DNA from: Psychrobacter sp. WY6
GTDB taxonomy: Bacteria > Pseudomonadota > Gammaproteobacteria > Pseudomonadales > Moraxellaceae
Assembly: GCF_018448495.1 (NCBI RefSeq)
Contig: NZ_CP049902.1
Location: 2,170,001-2,234,000, forward strand
Length of the DNA: 64,000 nt
Direction: 5' to 3'
Shown in pieces: positions 20,759 through 31,140 of the stretch. The notes beneath the pieces were generated by a model, which had not been told where the DNA came from, did no database searches, and saw nothing but the letters and a program-made list of their open reading frames with translations. Each line of letters begins with the position of its first letter. Position 1 is the first letter of the stretch. Both the position numbers and the translations under genes were made by a program.

Positions 20759-22036
20759 ATGCCAGCTATGTCTGAAAATACATTGATGTTTACCGCCACC
20801 GAACATGGTCAAACCATGCACGCCAAAGTCAAAGCATTTATCGAAACCTATATTGAGCCAATAGAAGCACAGTTTTGGGCGGATTGTCATGCGCAAAACC
20901 CAGACGGCAATTGGAAAAATTGGCAGTGGCCAGAGAAGTATGAGAGTTTGCGTAAACAAGCACGCGAAGCCGGTCTATGGAATTTATTTTTGCCAGATGA
21001 CACGCTAGGGGCAGGGTTGTCGGTGACCGATTATGCACCGATTGCCGAGCTCACTGGTCGCAGTTTATTAGCGCCTTATGTGTTTAACTGTAATGCCCCT
21101 GATAGCGGCAATATGGAGCTTTTATGGCGCTATGGTTCTGAAGAGCAGCAAGACAAATGGCTAACGCCAATCTTAGAAGGTAGAACGCGTTCGGTATTTT
21201 GTATGACTGAGCCTGATGTCGCCTCCAGTGATGCGACCAATATGCAAGCGACAGCTGTGGTTGATGGCGATGAGATTATTATCAATGGTAGCAAATGGTG
21301 GTCATCGGGTCTTGGTGACCCTGCGGTCGATATTTTGATAGTCATGGCGTACACGCCTGATGAGAATAAAGACCGTCATCATCAGCATTCGATGGTATTG
21401 GTGCCAGCAAAAACCGCAGGCGTTAACATCGAGCGTATGTTAAAGGTATTTGGTGATTATGATGCGCCGCACGGTCATGGCGAAGTCCGCTTTAATAATG
21501 TGCGTGTGCCAGTCGATAACTTTATCGGTGGACCTGGTATGGGCTTTGAGATTGCGCAAGGTCGCCTAGGACCAGGTCGTATTCACCATTGCATGCGCTG
21601 TATTGGTGCTGCCGAAAAGTCTCTTGAGCTCGCGGTTAAGCGCGGTATGCAGCGTACCGCGTTTGGTAAGCCTCTGCTACAATTAGGCGGTAACTTTGAG
21701 CGTATTGCTGACGCCCGTATCAAAATTGACCAAGCGCGTTTATTGACACTATACGCGGCGCAAAAAATGGACGCGAAGGGGACCAAAGCGGCATTGACTG
21801 AAATCTCTGCCATTAAAGTCGTTGCACCGACTGTCTTGCAAGAAGTGGTTGATATGGCGATTCAAATTCACGGTGGCATGGGTGTTTGTCAAGATACGAT
21901 GTTGCCTGCTTTTTTTGCCCAAGCTCGCGCGCTACGTTTAGCCGATGGCCCTGATGAAGTGCATAAAACCATGATTGCCAAATTAGAATTAAAACGTCAA
22001 GGATTTAGCCGCCCATCTAAACCTGCTAAATCTTAA
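20759..22036 (+). CDS. Acyl-CoA dehydrogenase (ACAD10/11-like)
   Basis: Intact 425 residues. The FAD/acyl-CoA fold is shown by FCMTEPDVASSDATNMQA and ITINGSKWWSSG-like IINGSKWWSSGLGDP, and the C-terminal block QIHGGMGVCQDTMLPAFFAQ with RLADGPDEVHKTMIAKLEL, the pattern of the ACAD10/11 branch rather than the short/medium-chain YEGTSEI type. It oxidises acyl-CoA at the alpha-beta position, passing electrons to ETF. The next gene encodes an aminoglycoside-phosphotransferase-like kinase; in animal ACAD11 both domains are fused. AAGGA five bases before ATG 20759 supports this start. Confidence 0.9.
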   Translation: MPAMSENTLMFTATEHGQTMHAKVKAFIETYIEPIEAQFWADCHAQNPDGNWKNWQWPEKYESLRKQAREAGLWNLFLPDDTLGAGLSVTDYAPIAELTGRSLLAPYVFNCNAPDSGNMELLWRYGSEEQQDKWLTPILEGRTRSVFCMTEPDVASSDATNMQATAVVDGDEIIINGSKWWSSGLGDPAVDILIVMAYTPDENKDRHHQHSMVLVPAKTAGVNIERMLKVFGDYDAPHGHGEVRFNNVRVPVDNFIGGPGMGFEIAQGRLGPGRIHHCMRCIGAAEKSLELAVKRGMQRTAFGKPLLQLGGNFERIADARIKIDQARLLTLYAAQKMDAKGTKAALTEISAIKVVAPTVLQEVVDMAIQIHGGMGVCQDTMLPAFFAQARALRLADGPDEVHKTMIAKLELKRQGFSRPSKPAKS

Positions 22037-22072
22037 AAAGTCGGCTACATTGTCATTTAAATTATATGACCA

Positions 22073-22107
22073 AAAATTCACTATCGATGATTTGATAGTG
22101 AATTTTT
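22073..22107 (+). terminator. Hairpin between acyl-CoA dehydrogenase and kinase genes
   Basis: AAAATTCACTATC and GATAGTGAATTTT arms with an eight-base centre and a short T run. It may terminate or attenuate transcription between the two functionally linked genes, or protect the upstream mRNA end. Confidence 0.6.
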
Positions 22108-22176
22108 AACTCTTAAGCTTTTATAAACAACAAATAACTGGTAAAAAATAAACGACCACACGATAAGGAATGTCTT

Positions 22177-23460
22177 ATGGCAACTGAACATCATGCCAAC
22201 CATACTGATGCTGACAATCAAACCGTTAATAAAGTTTTAGATAAAGGCGGCGAAGTGCGCGAGGGCGAAGAGCTTGACGCGCAAGCGGTCAGCGACTGGC
22301 TACGCGAGCAAGGCGTTGACGTAGAGGGCGATCCAACCGTTACCCAATTCTCAGGTGGCGCTTCAAACTGGACTTACCGGCTACAATATGAAGGCGAAGG
22401 TGACGGCCAAGATTTGATTTTACGCCGTCCGCCAAAAGGCACCAAAGCCAAATCGGCACATGATATGGTGCGCGAATATACCGTGCAAAAAGCTTTAAAA
22501 GATGCTTATCCCTATGTACCAAAAATGGTCGCGCTGTGTACTGACGAAGACGTTATTGGCGCAGATTTTTATGTCATGGAGCGAATGGAAGGTATTATTC
22601 CGCGGGCTAACTTGCCAAAAGGCGTTGATTTAAACGAAGTGCAAACACGCGAGTTATGTACCAATGTCATCGATGCTTTGATTGAGCTGCATCAAGTCGA
22701 TTATAAAAACCATCCTGATTTGGTCAATTTAGGTCGCGGCGAAGGGTACTGTGAGCGCCAAGTGGCAGGTTGGGACAAGCGTTATGTCAAAGCCAAAACG
22801 CCTAACGTCCCAAGTTTTGCCTTAGTACGTCAATGGCTCGGTAAGCATACGCCTGCTGACAGTAAGACTTGCCTCATTCATAACGATTGGCGCTTTGATA
22901 ATGTGATTTTGGATGCAGCAGATCCGACCAAGGTGATCGGCGTACTCGACTGGGAAATGGCGACCTTGGGCGATCCTTTGATGGATTTGGGCAGCGCATT
23001 GGCGTATTGGATTGAAGAAGATGACAATATCATTATGCAGCAGTCACGCCGTCAGCCCACCCATTTAAAAGGCATGATGACTCGCAATGAGGTGGTTGCT
23101 TATTATCTTGAGCAGACAGGTCTAGAGATAGACAACTGGACGTTTTATGAAGTGTTTGGGTTATTCCGTCTAGCGGGTATTGTTCAGCAAATTTATTATC
23201 GCTACTATCATAAACAAACGACCAATCCAGCCTTTAAAAATTTCTGGATTATTGTGCACGTATTACATGCCAAATGTCTTAAACTGATTGCTCAATATGA
23301 AGGTGAGATTTTGTTTACTAACCGAGTACAGCCGCATTTGCAAGATATGGGTGTTGATGCTGCGATGATTGAGCAGTTGCCAAGTCCTATACAGGCTGTT
23401 ATTAAAAGTATCTTACCAAAGAGCTATTTTGGACAAAGCGCACCTAAAGCTGAAGAGTAA
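22177..23460 (+). CDS. APH-family phosphotransferase, ACAD11 N-terminal-like
   Basis: 427 residues, intact. The kinase-like fold has FSGGASNWTYRL as nucleotide loop, the catalytic LIHNDWRFDNVILD (HxDxxxxN) near residue 240 and the metal-binding VLDWEMATLGDPLMDLG. Members next to ACAD10/11-type dehydrogenases are thought to phosphorylate 4-hydroxyacyl-CoA so that it can be isomerised to 3-hydroxyacyl-CoA and enter beta-oxidation. That role here is inferred from family and neighbour. The acidic N-terminus of about 50 residues is unusual and low in complexity. Confidence 0.85.
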   Translation: MATEHHANHTDADNQTVNKVLDKGGEVREGEELDAQAVSDWLREQGVDVEGDPTVTQFSGGASNWTYRLQYEGEGDGQDLILRRPPKGTKAKSAHDMVREYTVQKALKDAYPYVPKMVALCTDEDVIGADFYVMERMEGIIPRANLPKGVDLNEVQTRELCTNVIDALIELHQVDYKNHPDLVNLGRGEGYCERQVAGWDKRYVKAKTPNVPSFALVRQWLGKHTPADSKTCLIHNDWRFDNVILDAADPTKVIGVLDWEMATLGDPLMDLGSALAYWIEEDDNIIMQQSRRQPTHLKGMMTRNEVVAYYLEQTGLEIDNWTFYEVFGLFRLAGIVQQIYYRYYHKQTTNPAFKNFWIIVHVLHAKCLKLIAQYEGEILFTNRVQPHLQDMGVDAAMIEQLPSPIQAVIKSILPKSYFGQSAPKAEE

Positions 23461-23528
23461 GCAAATTAAAAATTAAAAATCTAGGGCTTTTAAAAATTAT
23501 AAGAGTGCGATTAATAAGGCAATATTTT

Positions 23529-24287
23529 ATGACAACCATACTTTTGGCCCGTCATGGTCAAGCGTCATTCGGACAAGAAAATTATGATCAGCTTTCAGAG
23601 CTAGGCAGTATTCAAGCGCAGATGCTAGGTCAGCATTACGCGACGACTCAGCGTCGAATCGATGCGATTTTTACTGGTAGTTTGGTTAGGCAGCAAGACT
23701 CTGCACATCATTTTTGGCAGCGTTATCAGTCATTTGTTGATACCGATAGCAATATCTCTAGTAAGCCTGCGATCGATATAAGTGCGCCGGATAGCTATGT
23801 ACTGCCACAATTTGATGAATTTAATCATAAAGACGTGTTTATAAATTCTAATCCTGCTTTCATGAGTAAAGGTGCTATTGCGGCTGAAATTGCGCAAGCA
23901 GAAGTGCCATCTACGCGTTTAGCGGAGTTGTTTGATGCTGCGATGCAGCGCTGGCATGCAGGTGGGAATGACGGTGATTATATTGAGAGCTGGTCACAAT
24001 TTAATGAGCGGGCAAAACAAGCGCTTGAGCAAGTGCGTTTGCAAGTGGCCAATCTGAATTTAGAGCGTGATAGTACGGTGCTGGTGTTTACTTCGGGCGG
24101 CATTATTTCGGCTATTACCGCGCAGTTATTACAACAAGGCAGTCAGACTGCGTATCAAATTAATAAAAGCTTAGTTAATACGGGCGTGACGTCTATTACT
24201 TTAAAAGCGCAGAGTACACGGCTATTGTCTTTAAATGAATACAGTCACTTATTTGCTGATGGCAAACGCTTCGTGACGTGGCGATAA
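23529..24287 (+). CDS. Histidine phosphatase family protein
   Basis: 252 residues from ATG 23529, preferred over a GTG at 23505 because AAGG lies between them and the fold begins at TTILLARHGQASFGQENYDQ with the phosphohistidine in RHG. The second catalytic region is TVLVFTSGGIISAI, in which the usual second His is replaced by Ser-Gly (VFTSGG); this occurs in a branch of the superfamily and leaves the exact reaction uncertain. Third in line after the dehydrogenase and kinase genes, so possibly part of the same lipid-catabolic unit. Confidence 0.85.
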   Translation: MTTILLARHGQASFGQENYDQLSELGSIQAQMLGQHYATTQRRIDAIFTGSLVRQQDSAHHFWQRYQSFVDTDSNISSKPAIDISAPDSYVLPQFDEFNHKDVFINSNPAFMSKGAIAAEIAQAEVPSTRLAELFDAAMQRWHAGGNDGDYIESWSQFNERAKQALEQVRLQVANLNLERDSTVLVFTSGGIISAITAQLLQQGSQTAYQINKSLVNTGVTSITLKAQSTRLLSLNEYSHLFADGKRFVTWR

Positions 24288-24514
24288 CATAGCATGTGAT
24301 AGCCGGTGAGATATCAAGGTCATAATTAAGCCGTGATTAACATCAGGATAAAATGGCTGCTCTAAACACGTAGCCGATTTTTATGTTATTAGAATCAGTT
24401 ATGATAACTGTTGAGTACTTTTTGTGTATTTTTATAACAGACAAGCCGCACTTATCAATTTGCGATATTATAGACTGTCAGCTTCATATAATATGGATGT
24501 AAACAGGACGTTCT

Positions 24515-25384
24515 ATGCAAAATAAATTGATCAATTTAGTCACCAAAAGCGCTAAACAAAGTAAAAATCAGCTATTTAGCGCGATTCAGCCTGCGCGCTA
24601 TCTAAAAGGTTTAAATAAGCAGCAGATTGGTCGTGGTAAAACAGTATTAATCACGGGTGCCAGCTCAGGACTGGGCGAAGGCATGGCAAGATTGTTTGCC
24701 AAGCTTGGCTATAATTTAGCGATTTGCGCGCGTCGTACCGACCGTCTAGGAAGTCTACAAGCAGAGTTGATGGCAGCGTATCCTGATATTCGTGTTGAAT
24801 ATCGAGCATTAGATGTCAGCGACTATGATGCCATATTCGATGTATTTGATGCGTTCGCAACTGACTTTGGTCATATCGATCGTGTGGTGGTCAATGCGGG
24901 CGTCGGGGATAGTCGCCGTATTGGTAAAGGGCGCTTCGATACCAACCGACGCACCGTTGAGATTAACTTTGTCTCTGCGCTCGCGCAATGTGAAGCGGCG
25001 ATGAATATTTTCCGCGCACAAAACAGCGGTCATCTGGTGGTGATATCAAGCATGTCAGCAATGCGTGGACTGCCTAAGCATTTGACCGCTTATGGTGCAA
25101 GTAAGGCGGGTTTGGCTCATCTGGCAGAAGGCATTCGTGCTGATATGTTATTAACCAAATTGCCCATTAAAGTCTCGACCATTTATCCAGGTTATATCCG
25201 TACTGAAATTAATGAAAATGCCAAACCTTTACCGTTTGAAGTAGATGCAGAAACAGGCACCAAAGCGATCGTTGCTGCGATTGAGGCAGAAGTAGACGAA
25301 GCTTGCGTGCCAAGTCTGCCATGGTCGATTGTCGGTCAAGCGATGAAGCATTTGCCATTACAAGTGGTCAATAGAGTCAGCTGA
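24515..25384 (+). CDS. SDR family NAD(P)-dependent oxidoreductase
   Basis: Intact 289-residue classical SDR with a 45-residue basic N-terminal extension. The cofactor loop is VLITGASSGLGEGMARLFAK, the structural NNAG-type motif is VVNAGVGD, and the catalytic Ser-Tyr-Lys lie in VISSMSAMRG and TAYGASKAGLAHLAEGI. The Arg pair after beta-2 (CARRTDR) suggests NADPH. Substrate unknown; members of this group act on acyl or ketone groups. It closes the plus-strand lipid block and is followed by a convergent terminator. Confidence 0.88.
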   Translation: MQNKLINLVTKSAKQSKNQLFSAIQPARYLKGLNKQQIGRGKTVLITGASSGLGEGMARLFAKLGYNLAICARRTDRLGSLQAELMAAYPDIRVEYRALDVSDYDAIFDVFDAFATDFGHIDRVVVNAGVGDSRRIGKGRFDTNRRTVEINFVSALAQCEAAMNIFRAQNSGHLVVISSMSAMRGLPKHLTAYGASKAGLAHLAEGIRADMLLTKLPIKVSTIYPGYIRTEINENAKPLPFEVDAETGTKAIVAAIEAEVDEACVPSLPWSIVGQAMKHLPLQVVNRVS

Positions 25385-25436
25385 TAGCGGTTGTGTTGTT
25401 ATTAATGTCAAAATTAGTCAAGAAAATTAACGCAAC

Positions 25437-25472
25437 AAAAAGCCCGCTACATTGTATATAGTGGGCTTTTAT
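25437..25472. terminator. Bidirectional terminator between SDR and fadD
   Basis: AAAAAGCCCGCTA and TAGTGGGCTTTT arms with a short loop, in the 130-base gap between convergent genes. Confidence 0.8.
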
Positions 25473-25514
25473 TTTTTGAAACTTATAAGTCTTAACTACT
25501 GAGAGTCTTAACGA

Positions 25515-27215
25515 CTACAAGGTTTGCGGATTATCTGACATATGTTTTTCACGCAATTTTTGACGTAGTATCTTGCCGACATTACTCTTAGGTAGCTCGG
25601 TGACAAACTCGATATGACGCGGGCATTTATAGCCGGTCAAGTTATCGATAGCGAACTCTTTAATATCACTTTTAGTGACGTTATTATCGGCCGGGACGAT
25701 ATATATTTTTACCGTCTCACCTTGATGTTCATCAGGAATACCGATGACTGCACACTCAATAATGCCTTTACAATCAAGCATAACCGACTCGATTTCATTT
25801 GGGAAGACGTTAAAGCCTGAGACCAAAATCATATCTTTTTTGCGATCTAATAATCTAAAGTAACCTTTTTCATCCATACTGACGATATCACCCGTACGGA
25901 AATAACCCTCTTTAGTAAAGTCGCTACTACTGTCTTTATTAAAGTAGCCCGACATGACATTTGGACCTTTGATGCACAGCTCGCCTGCCTGATTAACGCC
26001 TACTTCTTTGCCATCTTCATCGATAACAATAATATCAACGCTTGGACCAGGCGTGCCAATCGTACTATTAAATTTACGATCAATGACGATATTGTTGGTG
26101 CCGACTGCTACACATTCAGTCATACCCCAACCTTCAACCATCGGACAGCCTGTCACTTCTAACCAACGCGCCGCTGTTTGTTCGGTTGCTGCCATACCAC
26201 CTGCCTGCGAGAGACGAAGTGAGCTGAAATCTAGGTCTTTAAAGTTTGGCTGATCAAGCAAGCCTTTAAACAAAGTATTAACCGCTGGGAAAATATGGAA
26301 CGGCTGTTTGGATAAAGTTTTGATAAATCCAGGCATATCACGCGGATTTGGTACCAAAATAAAAGTGTAACCTGAGCGCATGCCAAGCAGGCTAAGCATG
26401 TAAGCAAAAATATGATACAGCGGCAGTGCCATGACCATATTGATATAAACCTCATTAATTTCTGAGGTAACAGGGCGAAACCATGCTTCTGACTGCATGG
26501 CCGCAGCAACGACATTACGCTGAGTTAATACCGCGCCTTTAGACAATCCTGTGGTACCACCGGTATACTGCAAAATCGCTTTATGTTGCAAAGCCGTTTT
26601 TGGTGCTTGAAACGGTAGGTTTTTACCTTTTTTCAGCACATCTGGAAACTTGGTAACGTTGTATTTAGGATCGTCAAGATTATATTTCGGCACTAAGCGT
26701 TTGACCTGACGGATTACCGTATTGACCAAAATACCTTTTAATCCCATCATATCGCCCATTTTCGATAGGACAATACGTTTGATATCCGTCTCTTCGATTA
26801 CCTGCTCGAGTGCTTGAGCAAAGTTATCAACCACAAAAATAACTTGAGCACCCGAGTCGTTCAACTGATGGCGCAGCTCACGACCGGTATACAGTGGGTT
26901 AACTGGGGTACACACATAACCTGCCCGCAAAATACCAATCATCGTTGGCAGATATTGCGGCACGTTTGGCATCATGAGTGCGACCACACTGCCTTTAGGA
27001 ATGCCTTGCGCTTGTAACCATGCGGCAACGGCCAGTGAGGCTTTATCCACATCACCATAAGTATGAGTGACACCCATACAAATAGTCATAGGATGCATAC
27101 GAAAACGATTGAAACATTCCTCATACAGCTCTATGAGGCTCTCATATTGATCAGGATTAATGGTCTTGGGTACGTTTTCTGGATATTGCGCCAGCCAAGG
27201 CTTATCTACTGTCAT
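25515..27215 (-). CDS. fadD: Long-chain fatty acid-CoA ligase (first paralogue)
   Basis: Intact 566 residues, the length of E. coli FadD. ATP/AMP motif LQYTGGTTGLSKGAVLTQRN, adenylate-binding WGMTECVAVG, the FACS signature ...YFRTGDIVSMDEKGYFRLLDR and the C-terminal catalytic lysine in LPKSNVGKILRQKL. It activates imported or released long-chain fatty acids to acyl-CoA at the inner membrane, feeding the beta-oxidation-type genes just upstream. A second, very similar gene follows on its 5' side in the same orientation. Confidence 0.93.
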   Translation of the reverse strand: MTVDKPWLAQYPENVPKTINPDQYESLIELYEECFNRFRMHPMTICMGVTHTYGDVDKASLAVAAWLQAQGIPKGSVVALMMPNVPQYLPTMIGILRAGYVCTPVNPLYTGRELRHQLNDSGAQVIFVVDNFAQALEQVIEETDIKRIVLSKMGDMMGLKGILVNTVIRQVKRLVPKYNLDDPKYNVTKFPDVLKKGKNLPFQAPKTALQHKAILQYTGGTTGLSKGAVLTQRNVVAAAMQSEAWFRPVTSEINEVYINMVMALPLYHIFAYMLSLLGMRSGYTFILVPNPRDMPGFIKTLSKQPFHIFPAVNTLFKGLLDQPNFKDLDFSSLRLSQAGGMAATEQTAARWLEVTGCPMVEGWGMTECVAVGTNNIVIDRKFNSTIGTPGPSVDIIVIDEDGKEVGVNQAGELCIKGPNVMSGYFNKDSSSDFTKEGYFRTGDIVSMDEKGYFRLLDRKKDMILVSGFNVFPNEIESVMLDCKGIIECAVIGIPDEHQGETVKIYIVPADNNVTKSDIKEFAIDNLTGYKCPRHIEFVTELPKSNVGKILRQKLREKHMSDNPQTL

Positions 27216-27849
27216 ACTTAGCGTCCTTAAATGTTGTGATACGTTAAGGTTCTATAAAAGAGTAGTCACATCCTTGTCAACAATATAAATCATCGCCTTA
27301 AGAGCAATGGATTGTCGCGTGCTATCCTATCGATTCACAGACTGCTAAAATACGGTGACCTCTATATAAATTATTTAACTACAAGCTCATTTCACTATAA
27401 AAAGCAGTGGTCTAAATACAGTAAACAGCTGGTTACTATTATCCTTACTAAGAAAAGCACCACTTGCTCATAAACTGATCTGAATTGAACGACTATCGAC
27501 TCACACTAATAAAAAATAGCGTGACTTATTTTGGCAACACATTAACATAACTACAATTGATATTGTTATTTTTATACAAGAACTTGATAGTTTATAATTA
27601 AGTTTGATAAAGCAAAAATATATGTTGTAACCATATAGAGGATAAGCGGTTAGCAACAAGGTGCGAACGGCATTTTACTTGGAAATTTATGAATCATGAT
27701 AAGAATCATCTAGTTTGTAGAAAAAGTTGTTATGTAAAAGCATTAACATTATAGTTACAAAGTAATGATTTTCTGTATAAGAGTGATAGATTCACATAAA
27801 AAAGCGCTCTACATATGATGTAAAACGCTTTTGATAATGATTTTTTTAT
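27216..27849. other. A+T-rich region between the two fadD genes, with a terminator
   Basis: 634 bases with no supportable gene. At 27798-27832 an inverted repeat (AAAAGCG...ACAT / ATGT...CGCTTTT) followed on the minus strand by T residues should terminate the upstream fadD paralogue; so the two paralogues are probably transcribed separately, and the first needs its own promoter in the remaining sequence. I could not recognise a PsrA- or FadR-type operator. Confidence 0.6.
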
Positions 27850-29535
27850 TTACAATTGTGGGTTGTCCGACATATGCTTTTCACGCAGTTTTTGACGTAG
27901 TACTTTACCCACATTACTCTTTGGCAACTCACTGACAAATTCGATATGACGCGGGCATTTATAGCCAGTCATATTGTCCAATGCAAATTCTTTAATGACT
28001 TCCTTGGTGACATTGTTATCGGCAGGGACGATATAAATTTTGACTGCTTCACCTTGATGCTCATCGGGAATACCGATCACCGCACAATCAATAATACCAT
28101 CACAATCTAGCATCACTGATTCAACCTCATTTGGGAAGACATTGAAGCCTGAAACCAAAATCATGTCTTTTTTACGGTCTAATAATCTAAAGTATCCTTT
28201 TTCATCCATGCTGACGATATCGCCAGTGCGAAAGTAGCCATCTGCCGTAAAGTCATCACTACTGTCTCTGTTAAGATAACCTGAGGTTACGTTAGGACCT
28301 TTTACACACATCTCACCAGCTTCGTTGACACCAACGCGATTGCCTTCATCATCGATGACAATGACATCGACACTAGGAACAGGGACGCCAATCGTACCGT
28401 TAAACTTGCGATCAGTGATGACGTTAGCGGTACCTACAGCGACACCTTCTGTCATACCCCAACCTTCAATCATGGCGCAACCAGTGACTTCCAACCAGCG
28501 AGCAGCTGTCTGCTCAGTTGCTGCCATACCACCTGCTTGTGAGATGCGTAATGAGCAAGTCTAAAGTTGGGATGATCAAGTAAAGCCTTTAAATAAGGTT
28601 AACCGCTGGCAATATATGGAACGGCTGTTTTGACAGCGTTTTAATAAATCCTGGTATATCACGTGGATTAGGTATCAAGATAAAGGTGTAGCCTGAGCGC
28701 ATGCCGAGTAGACTGAGCATAAAGGCAAAAATATGATAGAGCGGTAACGCCATGACCATATTGATATAGACCTCATTAATCTCTGACGTAATCGGTTTGG
28801 TCCATGCTTCTGATTGCATCGCCGCGGCGACGATATTACGCTGCGTTAAGATAGCCCCTTTAGATAGTCCTGTTGTGCCACCTGTATACTGTAAAAATGC
28901 TTTTTGATCTAACTGCATTTTTGGTTTGTGGAACGGCAGGCTTTTGCCTTTCTTCAGCACATCAGGGAACTTGGTCACTTCGTGCTTAGGGTCATTCAGT
29001 TTGTACTTAGGTACTAAGCGTTTGACCTGACGGATGATGGTATTCACCAAGATACCTTTTAACCCCATCATGTCGCCCATTTTTGAGAGGACAATCCGCT
29101 TAATATGGGTTTCATCAATGACTTGTTCAAGCGCTTGGGCAAAGTTATCGACCACAAAAATAACCTGAGCACCCGAGTCGTTCAACTGATGGCGCAGCTC
29201 ACGACCAGTATACAGTGGGTTAACAGGGGTACAAACGTAGCCTGCCCGCAAAATACCAATCATCGTTGGCAGGTATTGCGGAACGTTTGGCATCATGAGT
29301 GCAACCACACTGCCTTGAGGCAGACCTTGCGCCTGCAACCATGCGGCAACGGCAATCGAAGCTTTATCAACATCATCGTAGGTATGCGTCACGCCCATAC
29401 AGATACTCATAGGGTGCAGACGAAAGCGCTCAAAGCATTCTTCGTACAGCTCCATGATGCTGCTATATCTATCGGGGTTGATGGTCTTTGGTACACCATT
29501 AGGATAATGGGCAAGCCAAGGTTTATTCGGGTCAT
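27850..29535 (-). CDS. fadD: Long-chain fatty acid-CoA ligase (second paralogue, two frame breaks)
   Basis: Nearly the same protein as its downstream neighbour throughout, with identical motifs (LQYTGGTTGLSKGAILTQRN; LLDRKKDMILVSGFNVFPNE; LPKSNVGKVLRQKL). Frame changes occur near 28560-28600 and within the first codons: the ATG at 29535 follows AAGGA, but the conserved NKPWLAHYPNGVPKTINPD begins one frame over. Differences are spread over the length, including third codon positions, so the duplication is not recent. Tandem fadD pairs are known in Pseudomonas, where the two differ in chain-length preference. Confidence 0.88.
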
Positions 29536-30042
29536 AGTCAGCGTCCTTGAAGTTTGAAATAGGGTAAATTCTGTAGTAAGCAGCATATCCGTGTCAATAA
29601 ACACATCAGCGCTGACGTAAACCGTTTGCCGCTGAGAGTGATAATATCCTTATCTATTGACTGGGCTGTAGGTTTGTTGCCATCGTCCAAAGGACTTAAC
29701 TATTATTAGGCAGATAATTAAGTCAATTGAACGGACAGATAGCTTAATCATAAAAGCATTTTTACTCTTAAATAAGCTCTACCTGTTATCTATCTAACAC
29801 TAAGGTATCAGAAAATAATTATACATTTAAGCAATACAGTAGCATGAATGCCATCAAATACTATACTAGTATGGAATACTGAGCAGTGCATAAATAAAGC
29901 TGAGAAATACGATTCATATATAATTTAACATGAATAGGTAGCGTCCCTGTTTGCCACTGGATGAGTATAAATTTTGATAAAAATCAAGGCGTCAATTAAA
30001 AAATCATCGCAGCCAAAATTAATATATCAACCAAAGATGTGT
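29536..30042. other. Non-coding region upstream of the second fadD
   Basis: About 500 A+T-rich bases between the fadD start and repeat copy C. I see no gene. It must hold the promoter for the second fadD. A short palindrome TATACTAGTATGG near 29871 is the only local symmetry noted. Confidence 0.45.
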
Positions 30043-30215
30043 TAGGGCCTGTCCTCAATTCAATCGATTACTTTCTAAATGGCCTAAAAATGGCTAAATT
30101 TTGCCAAACATCGTCAAATAGCTTATTAATATCTCGATATTATTTGCGCTACTTTCCTTGTTTGACGACAATTTATCTCATTTTTATCTCCCTTTTTAAA
30201 TGAGGACAAGCCCTA
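30043..30215 (+). mobile_element. Full inverted-repeat element (copy C)
   Basis: 169 bases from GGGCCTGTCCTCA (30045) to TGAGGACAAGCCC (30213), TA on both sides. Both ends carry a substitution relative to copies A, B and D (C for G at one end, A for C at the other). Interior closely matches copy D, including CTCGATATTA and CCTTGTTTGACG. Non-coding. It ends 33 bases past the stop of the minus-strand fetB gene. Confidence 0.88.
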
Positions 30216-30247
30216 GAAGTTCATTTGAGATTTAGTCATGCTGAATG

Positions 30248-31040
30248 CTATAAAGGCAATATCAGCTGCTTGTTTTTATTAAAAAAGCGTCGATAAATGA
30301 GTAACGCGCTGATTGTACAACCGAGCGTACTGCTCACACATATCAAAAACATAGTGACTATCTGATAGCGAATCGCTTGAGTGGGGTCAGCGCCAGCCAA
30401 TATTTGACCAGTCATCATCCCTGGTAAGCTAACAATACCGACAACTAGCATAGAGTTCAGCGTCGGAGTCATGCCATTGACAATGGCAGCGCGTATTGGT
30501 TCATGTACCGCTTCAAATGGGCGAGCAGATAGGCTGAGCATCATCTCTATACGTCCTTGCTGCTCATGAAAGGATTCAATCAACTGGTTGCTGGTCAATG
30601 AGATAGCGGTGAGCGAGTTGCCCAATATCAGCCCCAAGATAGGAATGACGAATTGCGGTGTGTACCAAGGCTGTACCTTTAAAATAATCATGATGGCTAT
30701 CGCAGTGACTAATATAGCCGAAACGCTTACTGCTAGCAGAGTGTCAGTTAACAAACCTTTATAGCTACGTTTAACGCGATTTTTGGCAGCAGCACCTGCA
30801 ATCAAGGTCATGATGGTCAAAATTAACAGGACTTCATACCACTGTTCACGGGCAAAAATCCATGCCAATATCAAACCGATAAAACTAAGCTGGAGCACCG
30901 TGCGGATAGCCGCGGTTAAAAGCGTTTTGGTCAGCTGTAAGCGCGCGCCAAGAGATAATAAGAACGATGATGATTAAGCTGCTGGCAAGGGCAATATCAC
31001 CGTAAGTTAAAAATATTTGTATGTCATCTGTACCGCTCAT
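30248..31040 (-). CDS. fetB: Iron export ABC transporter permease FetB (one frame break)
   Basis: UPF0014/FetB family inner-membrane protein with about seven hydrophobic segments. The distal 216 residues are intact (PILGLILGNSLTAISL, SLPGMMTGQILAGADP). The first 45 residues, starting MSGTDDIQIFLTYGDIALAS at ATG 31040, are in another frame, with the change near 30930-30960. Joined length is about 263, as in E. coli FetB (259). With FetA it exports iron and gives resistance to oxidative stress. fetA lies 100 bases upstream on the same strand. Confidence 0.85.
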
Positions 31041-31140
31041 CGTGGCTCACTATATAAAATGACGAATATAAGATAGACCCTAATACGACTTTGTTAAGAA
31101 AGATCATTTTAAAGAGTGACATGACAGGCTTAGCTCAGCG

